Of a DNA stretch of 64,000 nucleotides, positions 1 to 7,185 are shown piece by piece (within the stretch, counting starts at the first letter, position 1; every line of letters starts with the position of its first letter). A program made the translations under genes and the position numbers. The notes below the pieces were generated by a model. The model did not search any database. It was not told the DNA's origin and saw only the letters and a list, made by a program, of their open reading frames with translations. The DNA is from Cetobacterium ceti (lineage in GTDB: Bacteria; Fusobacteriota; Fusobacteriia; Fusobacteriales; Fusobacteriaceae), in contig NZ_FUWX01000004.1 in NCBI RefSeq assembly GCF_900167275.1, forward strand, positions 310,001 to 374,000, given 5' to 3'.

Positions 1-54
1 AAAAAAATATAAAAGGAAACTCTTATATTTTGATATGTTAAGCAAAAAAGACGG

Positions 55-914
55 GTATAAATTAAAAATATCCCTGAAAGGGATTAAGACACGGTTTATC
101 AGGTAGACATCTAGCCGCAAGAAAATGGCAGTATAAATTAAAAATATCCCTGAAAGGGATTAAGACTCTACTCCAGCTTTAGTTTCAGCATTATCTTCTA
201 CTCTGTATAAATTAAAAATATCCCTGAAAGGGATTAAGACTTGGTTTATCAATATAAGTAAGAATCTTAGTTGCAACTTCTGTATAAATTAAAAATATCC
301 CTGAAAGGGATTAAGACTCAGGAATTAAAGGATAAGTTGTAGGAACTGTTCTATCAATTGCGTATAAATTAAAAATATCCCTGAAAGGGATTAAGACTCT
401 CTAATGTTTCTCATTCTGTTGCTTAATACCATGTATAAATTAAAAATATCCCTGAAAGGGATTAAGACACAATCTATACTAGCATCTGACTTACTAGTAA
501 TTGTATAGTGTATAAATTAAAAATATCCCTGAAAGGGATTAAGACATAGACCATCAAGTATTCTACCCTTGAATGGGTCAACTGTATAAATTAAAAATAT
601 CCCTGAAAGGGATTAAGACTTCATAAGAATTCTATTTAATTTTGCTTGGAATTTATTGTATAAATTAAAAATATCCCTGAAAGGGATTAAGACCATTCAT
701 CTATTATCTCCTGTGAAAATTCAGCTCCAGTATAAATTAAAAATATCCCTGAAAGGGATTAAGACTGAGAATAGAATCATCAGTAACAGTAGTTCTTTCT
801 TTTGTATAAATTAAAAATATCCCTGAAAGGGATTAAGACGAACCTTCTTGAACTGTTAATTCCCAAGCTTGATCGAAAGTATAAATTAAAAATATCCCTG
901 AAAGGTATTAAAGA
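55..914 (+). CRISPR. CRISPR array, 12 repeats of 36 bp, 11 spacers
   Basis: Eleven identical 36-bp repeats start at 55, 131, 205, 282, 362, 433, 510, 584, 658, 730 and 804. A degenerate twelfth copy lies at 879-914. The repeat begins GTATAAATTA, ends GATTAAGAC, and has a 5-bp stem ATCCC/GGGAT around a TGAAA loop. Spacers are 35-44 bp and all different. The decayed terminal repeat is at the right, so the leader is on the left; only 54 AT-rich bases of it are in the window. Transcription should be left to right, giving an 8-nt 5' handle ATTAAGAC that resembles the ATTGAAAC handle of type I/III arrays. The subtype cannot be fixed because no effector genes are present. Uniform repeats suggest a recently active array. 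Confidence 0.99.
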
Positions 915-967
915 TATTATTTTCAATTTTGTTTATTTAAAAAATAATATAGTAATAATTATTAATT

Positions 968-1001
968 AGACTGCCAAATTGATTGAATTGGCAGTCTTTT
1001 A
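968..1001 (+). terminator. Hairpin terminator after the CRISPR array
   Basis: A 10-bp perfect stem AGACTGCCAA (968-977) / TTGGCAGTCT (988-997) is followed by a short T run. It lies between the array and the convergent CARF-like gene and could end the pre-crRNA transcript. On the minus strand the trailing T tract is poorer. Confidence 0.75.
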
Positions 1002-1021
1002 ATATGGATTTATTTTTAATA

Positions 1022-2494
1022 TTATAAATTTATATATATTTTTTGTTTTTTTGGAGAATGATTAATATTTCTTGTTGCTTTATTTGGAATATAATGGATT
1101 ATATTAAAATAATCTAAATTTTCTTCAATAAAAATATTATTTAATTCTTTATTTAAAATTTTAAAAGCTACTTCTAAATTAGTAAAAGCTTTTGAAACAT
1201 TTTTTATATATAAAGCATTTATAAGAGATATTATATTTTCTACAGTTAATATTCGATTTGAAGATGAAAGTAAAGCTTTTAAGACATAGCTTTTTAAATC
1301 ATTTTTAAAATATTTTTTTAAAATTTGATTGTTTGCGGTATTTATAGAAATATTATTAATAATAATTAAGCTAGGACTTATTTGAAATGTTAAATTTATA
1401 TTTTCTTTTAAATATTTTGTAAAATTTAAAGGAGAATAAAAAATATGTATATGCCGTTTTATATAAAATGAATTTAAAATTTTAAAAGGATCTAAAGGTA
1501 AATTAGTTTGATTAATATTATAAAAAGAAATATTTAAATCTTGTAAAAGGTTTTTAAAAAATATTATATTGGAATATTTTTTTTGAATATATGGAATCAT
1601 GAGATAGGCATGAAGATATTCAATATCATCATCAGTAATAAAATCAGAGAACCCTTCTAGAGGTAAATCAGAAAAATTAACTGTAGAAAAATCATTGATG
1701 ACTTTATTAAAGAAAAATTTAAATAAATAATTTACAGATTTAAATCTATTTTTATTATTAGAAGATAATTTATCAAAATATTCAAAAAAAAGTAAAATAT
1801 TTTTTTTGAATATTTTTAGACTGAATGAATCATCTTGAAAAATAATACTTAAACTTTCAAAAAATAAAGCCATTTCGAGATTATTAAGATTTTTATATAG
1901 TTGACTCACTACTATAAAATTATAGTTATCAATTAATTCATTGATTAATTTAAAATATTTATAATTATCAGCTTTAGGATTATCAAGTAAAATAATTGAA
2001 ATATCAGAAACTCTTCTAGTCAAAATTCCATTTCTTTCTATTTGTTGTAAAGTTTGCCAAGCTAAAGATTTTATACCTAATTCAATACTTAATTTATAAA
2101 AGACTATAGAAATTGATTTCATACCTTGAGTAGTATCAAAAAAAATATTATTAAAATTTTCATTTTTGATAATAGAGAATACTTTTGTATATAAATTTTT
2201 ATAAGAAATATTTTCTTCTAGAATAATAATATTAACCTTAATATTATTATTAGTATTAAAATTTTTAGTATTATTTAAAGAAGAATTTGTGCAAAATAAA
2301 GTTAGGTTTTTTAAATTTGGAAAAAGAGCACAAGAATTTACAATATTACTATTTTCATATATTTCTATTTTAGATAAACCTATAAAAGCAATGAGATGAG
2401 TAATATTTTCTAAAAAAAAAGAATTGTTTTTCTTTATATTTTCTTTAAAATTACAAATAGCTTTTTGAATAGAAGATAAATATTGATTTCTCAT
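1022..2494 (-). CDS. CARF-like sensor protein with C-terminal winged-helix-like region
   Basis: This is a 490-residue protein reading toward the CRISPR array. Residues 115-130 contain D120-T-T-Q-G-M-K126 after a hydrophobic strand. That matches the D-x-T-G-G-[TM]-K-type motif of Rossmann-like CARF domains, which bind cyclic oligoadenylate in type III CRISPR systems. An N-terminal strand near residues 32-40 fits the first CARF strand. The C-terminal 70-80 residues (around 415-480) look like a winged helix, with a helix-turn-helix ending in LNKELNNIF. I see no HEPN (R-x4-6-H) or other effector motif. The role is therefore more likely a ligand-responsive regulator (Csa3-like) or an uncharacterised CARF effector. 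It is divergent from the ubiquitin-like/cas operon, across a 121-bp region with candidate operators. The middle (190-400) is unrecognised. The start has a GAGGAGG Shine-Dalgarno. Confidence 0.6.
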   Translation of the reverse strand: MRNQYLSSIQKAICNFKENIKKNNSFFLENITHLIAFIGLSKIEIYENSNIVNSCALFPNLKNLTLFCTNSSLNNTKNFNTNNNIKVNIIILEENISYKNLYTKVFSIIKNENFNNIFFDTTQGMKSISIVFYKLSIELGIKSLAWQTLQQIERNGILTRRVSDISIILLDNPKADNYKYFKLINELIDNYNFIVVSQLYKNLNNLEMALFFESLSIIFQDDSFSLKIFKKNILLFFEYFDKLSSNNKNRFKSVNYLFKFFFNKVINDFSTVNFSDLPLEGFSDFITDDDIEYLHAYLMIPYIQKKYSNIIFFKNLLQDLNISFYNINQTNLPLDPFKILNSFYIKRHIHIFYSPLNFTKYLKENINLTFQISPSLIIINNISINTANNQILKKYFKNDLKSYVLKALLSSSNRILTVENIISLINALYIKNVSKAFTNLEVAFKILNKELNNIFIEENLDYFNIIHYIPNKATRNINHSPKKQKIYINL

Positions 2495-2516
2495 AGATTT
2501 CCTCCTCTTTATTAAA

Positions 2517-2570
2517 ATTATATATAGAATTTACTCAGTAAGTAAAAATATCATTTTTTAGGTAAAAATA
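2517..2570. promoter_or_regulatory. Divergent regulatory region with palindrome and direct repeats
   Basis: This lies between the CARF-like gene (minus) and the JAB-E1 gene (plus). It contains a perfect palindrome TTACTCAGTAA at 2531-2541. Two copies of GTAAAAATA at 2542-2550 and 2562-2570 are exactly 20 bp apart, about two helical turns. On the minus strand a TATAAT box (plus-strand ATTATA 2517-2522) lies just downstream of the palindrome, so a protein bound there would sit in the CARF gene promoter. The operator role is inferred. Confidence 0.45.
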
Positions 2571-2615
2571 AATTTTGTATATATATTTAGAATATTAAAG
2601 AAGGAGGTGATAAAT

Positions 2616-3926
2616 ATGGAAAATGAAATAAGATTTAAAAGAAATCAAATAGAAAAAATGAAGATGAAATTATTTTCTGAAAAAGAAGAGCAATATTGTA
2701 TTTTAGCTGGGAAATTGGAGGAAATAGGTAAGAAAAGAATTTATAAAATTTTAGAAATAATTTATCCGAATAAGTCAGATATTAAAAGTTTAAGTAATGT
2801 TCATATTAGCATAAAAAAAGAATTTATTTATGCTAATTTAGAAAAAATAAACAAAAGAATGGATATAGATACTTTTTTAGAGGTTCATACTCATCCTTTT
2901 CAAAAAAATGAAGTAGATTTTTCTTTTGTAGATGATAATGATGAAAAAGAATTTAATAAATATTTACAAAAATTTTATAAAAAATTAAATTATGGAAATA
3001 TTGTATTTTCTAAAACAGCATATAAGGGAAGAGTTTTGATAGCAGAGAAATTTGAAGATTTAAAAATAAGAGAAGAAGAAAGAGTGATGAGTCTAGAAAA
3101 GCTTTCTGATATAAATTTTAAAATATATGACAGAAGTATTAGATTTATGGGAATGAAAAAATTAAAGGAAATAAATTTACAAAAAAAAGTTACCATTGTT
3201 GGAGTAGGTGGTTTAGGATCAATAATTGCAGAAAATTTATTGCAAATGGGAGTACAAAATTTAGTATTAATAGATGATGATATAGTTGATTTTTCCAATT
3301 TAAATAGAATGGTTGGAATAAATTATAAAGATGCTCAAGAGAAAAAATATAAAGTAGAAGCCTTAAAAGAACATTTATATTCAATTAATCCAGAAGTTCA
3401 GATAGAAACTATTAATAAATCTGTACTAGAAAAAGAGGTTTTAGATAGAATAATTGATAGTTCAAAAATCTTTTTAACTACAGATAATCATTTGAGTAGA
3501 GCTTTTATAAATGATATGTGTGTTAAATACTATATTCCTTTTATATCTATAGGAGTAAATATAAGTATTAATAAAGAAAAAATAACAGATATCAGTGGAG
3601 AAATTATAAAGATAAATCCTGGAGATAAATTCTGTTTAAGATGTTTAAAAAGATTGAATCAAATAAAAATAGATTATGAAAAAATAAATTGTGAAGAAAT
3701 AAAAAATAAAATGGAAAAGAATAGATATATAAAAAATGAAAAGGAGCCAGCAGTAAAAACATTAAATTCGATAATGGGAGCTTTAGCTGTGGATATGTTT
3801 TTAAATGAAAGTATCAAATATTCAAGAGAAGTTAATATATTAGTTTATGAATATAATGATTTACCAAAGATTTATGAAGAAAAAATAGATTTAAAAAAAA
3901 TTAAAAATTGTTATATTTGTCATTAA
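2616..3926 (+). CDS. JAMM/JAB isopeptidase fused to ThiF-type E1 activating enzyme
   Basis: A 436-residue two-domain protein. The N-terminal JAB (MPN) domain carries H91-T-H93-P, S103 and D106, the HxH...SxxD zinc site of metal-dependent deubiquitinases. The spacing is slightly longer than the usual seven residues, and an upstream glutamate around 35-36 is a candidate catalytic acid. From residue 190 there is an E1/ThiF adenylation domain with nucleotide loop G196-V-G-G-L-G201, the acidic strand LIDDDIVD, and the arginine-finger segment N-L-N-R231. Two CxxC pairs (C340/C343, C432/C435) fit the E1 structural zinc. C359 is a candidate transfer cysteine. The expected role is activating a ubiquitin-like protein for the E2 two genes downstream and removing or maturing it. 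I start at ATG 2616, not the upstream in-frame GTG at 2607, because that GTG overlaps the AAGGAGG Shine-Dalgarno (2601-2607). First gene of the operon running to cas4. Confidence 0.88.
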   Translation: MENEIRFKRNQIEKMKMKLFSEKEEQYCILAGKLEEIGKKRIYKILEIIYPNKSDIKSLSNVHISIKKEFIYANLEKINKRMDIDTFLEVHTHPFQKNEVDFSFVDDNDEKEFNKYLQKFYKKLNYGNIVFSKTAYKGRVLIAEKFEDLKIREEERVMSLEKLSDINFKIYDRSIRFMGMKKLKEINLQKKVTIVGVGGLGSIIAENLLQMGVQNLVLIDDDIVDFSNLNRMVGINYKDAQEKKYKVEALKEHLYSINPEVQIETINKSVLEKEVLDRIIDSSKIFLTTDNHLSRAFINDMCVKYYIPFISIGVNISINKEKITDISGEIIKINPGDKFCLRCLKRLNQIKIDYEKINCEEIKNKMEKNRYIKNEKEPAVKTLNSIMGALAVDMFLNESIKYSREVNILVYEYNDLPKIYEEKIDLKKIKNCYICH

Positions 3927-3939
3927 AAAAGGAGGGAAA

Positions 3940-4434
3940 ATGGAGCGAGTTCTAGTTGTTTTAGATTATTTTAATTTTCAAGAAGGAATAATAAAAAAAT
4001 ATGGAGAATTTAATTATAATTTTTTTTTAGAATATTTATCAAATTTAGAAGAAGGAAGAAAATTAATAGATGCATATGGATATATAAAATTAGATTATTA
4101 TGATGAAAATACAAAAATGGAAGAAATAAATATAATAGAAGCAAATGGATTTTTGATTAAAAGAAAAATCAATTACTCAAGAGAGGATATTGAAAATAAT
4201 TTTTATGAAACTTCAATTATAATAGAAATTTTAAAAACTGTAAAAGAATTAAATATAGAAATAGTAGTTTTTTTAACAAGAAATACAATATATTATCCCT
4301 TATTTAAATACTTAAGAGATATTGGTATAAGAGTTGAAATAGCTTCTATTGAAAATTTTGAAAATGAAAAATTGAATGGAATTTCACAAGGAATTATATC
4401 TGTTGATGAGTTTTTAATGGAAAAGGAGGTATAA
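3940..4434 (+). CDS. NYN/PIN-like (LabA-type) protein with altered acidic site
   Basis: A 164-residue protein, 13 bp after the JAB-E1 gene with its own GGAGGG Shine-Dalgarno. The first strand VLVVLDYFNF supplies D9 and N12, as in the DxxN start of NYN/LabA-type PIN-fold RNases. The later segment F-L-T-R-N-T-I-Y-Y-P-L (111-121), followed by LRDIGIRVEI, aligns by pattern with the SGDxDFxPL-...-GxxVxx strand-helix-strand of that family. At the positions where the family has metal-binding Asp, this protein has N87 and N115/T116. It may have lost metal-dependent cleavage and act as an RNA-binding or scaffold subunit, or use other residues. The family call is by pattern only. Its place between E1 and E2 suggests a substrate, target or accessory of the conjugation cascade. 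Confidence 0.55.
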   Translation: MERVLVVLDYFNFQEGIIKKYGEFNYNFFLEYLSNLEEGRKLIDAYGYIKLDYYDENTKMEEINIIEANGFLIKRKINYSREDIENNFYETSIIIEILKTVKELNIEIVVFLTRNTIYYPLFKYLRDIGIRVEIASIENFENEKLNGISQGIISVDEFLMEKEV

Positions 4435-4435
4435 A

Positions 4436-5104
4436 ATGGCAATAATAAATGGGAAAAGAGTAACTATTCCTACTCCAATAGATATTGAAGGGAATAAATT
4501 AAAAAAATATTCTAATTTAAAAGAAAATAGAAGAATGATAATAGAGAAAAATGATAATAGCTTTGAAACAATAAAAGACGAAGAAACCTACTCATTAGAT
4601 GATTATTCTAAAATAAGTGAAATTCCAGATAGAACAAAAGGTAATTATTTTGAAATAAGATCAGAAATATCAAAAGCTATTATAAAAAGTCAAATAATTG
4701 ATTTAGGAAATAAATTGTTTAAAAATCAAAATTTACAAATGGATGAAAATAATTGTGATTGGTTAATTGTACCTGAGTATAAATTACCGAAAAATTGGCA
4801 TTATTTATCAAAAAAAACGCCTTTATTAATAGTTTTTCCACAAAATTATCCATCAGAGCCACCTGTAGGATTTTATTTAAAAGAACAATTAAAAAATTCA
4901 CCTAATGGTCATTTTTATCAAGAGGCATATCATAATGCAGCAAAAGAACCGTTAAAATTTGGTTGGAAATGGTATTGTGTATATATTTTAAAGAAATCAT
5001 GGCAACCTTCTTCTATAAAACATATTGAAGATTGGAGAAAGGGTGATAATTTATGGACATACTTCCAACTGATAGCAGAAGTTTTAGAAAGCTCCGAGAA
5101 TTAA
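4436..5104 (+). CDS. E2/UBC-like ubiquitin-conjugating enzyme with N-terminal extension
   Basis: A 222-residue protein starting 1 bp after the NYN gene. The C-terminal 135 residues follow the E2 layout. PLLIVFPQNYPSEPP (129-143) corresponds to the strand and YPxxPP turn of UBC folds. Active-site region W-Y-C181-V-Y-I-L-K-K-S-W189-Q-P191 closely resembles the C-x-x-I-L-K-x-x-W-x-P of eukaryotic E2s, making C181 the predicted thioester cysteine. A C-terminal helix follows (NLWTYFQLIAEVLE). Residues 1-70 are not E2. The short-strand pattern and the end PDRTKG (65-69) leave room for a small beta-grasp (ubiquitin-like) or prodomain, which I cannot confirm. Its last 52 bases overlap the RT gene in another frame, so E2 and RT translation are probably coupled. 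Confidence 0.78.
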   Translation: MAIINGKRVTIPTPIDIEGNKLKKYSNLKENRRMIIEKNDNSFETIKDEETYSLDDYSKISEIPDRTKGNYFEIRSEISKAIIKSQIIDLGNKLFKNQNLQMDENNCDWLIVPEYKLPKNWHYLSKKTPLLIVFPQNYPSEPPVGFYLKEQLKNSPNGHFYQEAYHNAAKEPLKFGWKWYCVYILKKSWQPSSIKHIEDWRKGDNLWTYFQLIAEVLESSEN

Positions 5105-5940
5105 CATTGGAAGAAATATTAAAAATAGATAATGTTTTTGAGGCTTATTTAAAGGTAAAAAAGAAAAATAAAGGACCAGGATTAAATGGAGTATCATTAA
5201 AAGATATAGAAGGAGAAGAATTAAATTTTATAGCAAGAATCATAAATGCTTTAAAAAAAGAAAGTTATATTCCGCGAATAGTAAAATTAGTATCAATTCC
5301 TAAAAAAAATGGTGGTGAAAGAAAAATCGGAGTTTTATCTATAGAGGATAAAATTATACAACAGGCTATATTAAATATTTTAAATCCAATATATGAAGAT
5401 TTGTTTTCTTTTTATAGTTTTGCTTATAGAAAGAATAAATCCTATATAAATGCTGTAGAAGTAGTAGAATTTTTTCTGAAAAAAGATTATGAATATATTT
5501 TAGATTTAGATATAGAAGATTTTTTTAATACCATTGATTTAGATATATTAAGGAAATTATTAAGAGTGAAAATAAAAGATAAAAAATTATTAAAATTATT
5601 AGATAAATATTTAAATCAAAATATTTATGATAATGGAAAGGTTTATAAAATGAAATGTGGAATTATTCAAGGAAATATTTTAAGTCCACTATTTTCAAAT
5701 ATATATTTACATAATTTAGATATAATAGCAAATCTAAACTCTGGAAAAATGATTAGATATGCTGATGATTTTTTAATTTTAGTAAAAGAAAAAAAAGATA
5801 TTAAAAGATATTTAAGTATTGTTGAAAAATATTTTAAAGAATATAATTTAAGGTTAAATTATAAAAAATCAAAAATAATAAATTTTAAACAAGTAAAAAA
5901 AATAAGATTTTTAGGTCAAATAATTTATAAAAGTTGGTGA
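5053..5940 (+). CDS. CRISPR-associated stand-alone reverse transcriptase
   Basis: A 295-residue RT with the full motif series. Motif 1 is around GPGLNGVS (41-48) and motif 2 around PKKNGGERKIG (83-93). Motif A is LDLDIEDFF with D153, motif B is GIIQGNILSPLFSNIY (203-218), and motif C is Y236-A-D-D239. Motif D is RLNYKKSK (267-274) and motif E FLGQIIY (286-292). The protein ends directly after motif E with no thumb/maturase, endonuclease or fused Cas1 domain. The D153/D238/D239 triad is intact, so activity is expected. It probably copies RNA-derived prespacers for Cas1-Cas2, as shown for RT-Cas1 systems. ATG 5053 has GGGTGA six bases upstream and lies inside the E2 gene. Its stop overlaps upstream in-frame start codons of cas1. 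Confidence 0.95.
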   Translation: MDILPTDSRSFRKLRELTLEEILKIDNVFEAYLKVKKKNKGPGLNGVSLKDIEGEELNFIARIINALKKESYIPRIVKLVSIPKKNGGERKIGVLSIEDKIIQQAILNILNPIYEDLFSFYSFAYRKNKSYINAVEVVEFFLKKDYEYILDLDIEDFFNTIDLDILRKLLRVKIKDKKLLKLLDKYLNQNIYDNGKVYKMKCGIIQGNILSPLFSNIYLHNLDIIANLNSGKMIRYADDFLILVKEKKDIKRYLSIVEKYFKEYNLRLNYKKSKIINFKQVKKIRFLGQIIYKSW

Positions 5941-5945
5941 AAATA

Positions 5946-6896
5946 ATGGAAATATTTATATCGCAACATGGAAGTGTTCTATTTAAGCGAGGAGAACTTT
6001 TAGTAATAACTAATAAACAAGAGAAAAAAGAATATTCTTATAGAGATATTTCATCGATTTTAATATCTGGAGATGTTAGATTAACAACAGCTTTTATTAA
6101 AGAAGCTATTGAAAATAATATAGACATAGTATTATTAGATAAATATGGTTTTCCTCAAGGAAGGTTTTTCTCTACAGGTTTGAATAATTTATCTAGAGTG
6201 AAAAAAGGACAATTAATATGTGCTAATTCAGAAGTTGGAATTAAATTGGCAAAAGAATGGATAATAGAAAAAAATATCCAAATAAAAAAACATTTAAAAG
6301 AGTTAAAGCAAGAAGACTATCTTACTGAAATTAATATTGAAAAATATCAAGAAAAAATATTAAATGAAGAAGATTTGGATATTATAAGAGGATATGAAGG
6401 AAATATATCAAAAAAATATTTTAAAATACTAGGATTATTAATGCCAAAAGATTTTAAATTTGAGAAAAGAAGTTTTAGACCTGCATTGGATGAATTTAAT
6501 GCTTTATTAAATTATTTTTTAGGAATTCTTTATAATAGGATAGAAAAATCATGTTTAATAGCGGGAATAGATCCAACAATTGGTTTTTTTCATAGAGATG
6601 ATTATAATAAACCATCTTTTGTTTTTGATTATATAGAAAAATATAGATATATACCGTATGGCTTAACACTAAAACTTTTTAGAGGAAACAAAGTGAGAAA
6701 AAGTTTTTTTGTTAATATTAATAATAGTTATTTTTTAAACGAAGAAGGAAAAAGAAATCTTGTTCCTATTTTTTATGATTATTTAAATAAAAAAGTAATT
6801 TTTAATAATAAGAAAATAGAAATAATAAATTTAATACAAGAAGAATTGTTTCAATTAGCAAAATATTTTGTAACTATTTCAAAAGAAAGGAGATAA
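5946..6896 (+). CDS. cas1: CRISPR-associated endonuclease/integrase Cas1
   Basis: A 316-residue Cas1. It has an N-terminal beta domain (MEIFISQHGSVLFKRGELLV, with SGDVRLTTAFIKEA) and a helical catalytic domain. The metal site residues are E151 (GYEGN), H216 (GFFHRDDYN) and D228/E231 (FDYIEKYR). The segment RPALDEFNALLNY is typical of Cas1 proteins found with RTs and type III loci (from memory; a tree is needed). It integrates prespacers at the leader-repeat junction with Cas2. I place the start at ATG 5946, preceded by GGTGA, not the earlier in-frame TTG 5934 or GTG 5937, because the conserved N-terminus begins there. The gap to the RT stop is 5 bp and to cas2 1 bp. Confidence 0.98.
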   Translation: MEIFISQHGSVLFKRGELLVITNKQEKKEYSYRDISSILISGDVRLTTAFIKEAIENNIDIVLLDKYGFPQGRFFSTGLNNLSRVKKGQLICANSEVGIKLAKEWIIEKNIQIKKHLKELKQEDYLTEINIEKYQEKILNEEDLDIIRGYEGNISKKYFKILGLLMPKDFKFEKRSFRPALDEFNALLNYFLGILYNRIEKSCLIAGIDPTIGFFHRDDYNKPSFVFDYIEKYRYIPYGLTLKLFRGNKVRKSFFVNINNSYFLNEEGKRNLVPIFYDYLNKKVIFNNKKIEIINLIQEELFQLAKYFVTISKERR

Positions 6897-6897
6897 A

Positions 6898-7185
6898 ATG
6901 TATTTAATATTATATGATATTTGTAATGATAAAACTAGACAATTACTTGTAAAATTTTTAAAAAATAGAGGATTATATAGATTACAAAAATCGGTTTTTG
7001 CAGGAGATATAAAAAAAAATTATATTAAAGAAATTATAATTGAAAGTAAAAAAATTATAGTTGAAGGAGAGGATTCTTTTATAATTATTAAGGTAAATAA
7101 AGATATTTTTAAAAAAATGATATGGTTTGGAATAGATATAGATGTTGAAAAATATTTGAAAGAAAAATATATAGAGGTGATATAA
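6898..7185 (+). CDS. cas2: CRISPR-associated protein Cas2
   Basis: A 95-residue ferredoxin-fold protein starting MYLILYDICNDKTR, with D7 at the conserved aspartate position. The pattern RLQKSVFAGDI is also typical of Cas2. It bridges two Cas1 dimers in the integrase complex. It starts 1 bp after cas1 (Shine-Dalgarno AAAGGAG inside the end of cas1) and stops immediately before the cas4 ATG. Length is normal for the family. Confidence 0.97.
   Translation: MYLILYDICNDKTRQLLVKFLKNRGLYRLQKSVFAGDIKKNYIKEIIIESKKIIVEGEDSFIIIKVNKDIFKKMIWFGIDIDVEKYLKEKYIEVI

Noticed and set aside
91-281. Shared GGTTTATCA in spacers 1 and 3 as evidence of a common target
   Set aside because: Nine bases in AT-rich spacers is within chance, and the surrounding sequence differs.
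55-914. Self-targeting spacers against genes in this window
   Set aside because: Reading the translated spacers against the gene products here showed no match, though this was not an exhaustive search.
2607-2618. GTG at 2607 as start of the JAB-E1 gene
   Set aside because: It overlaps the AAGGAGG Shine-Dalgarno; ATG 2616 has correct spacing.
5934-5946. TTG/GTG starts giving a longer Cas1
   Set aside because: Conserved Cas1 N-terminus begins at the ATG, with GGTGA at suitable distance.
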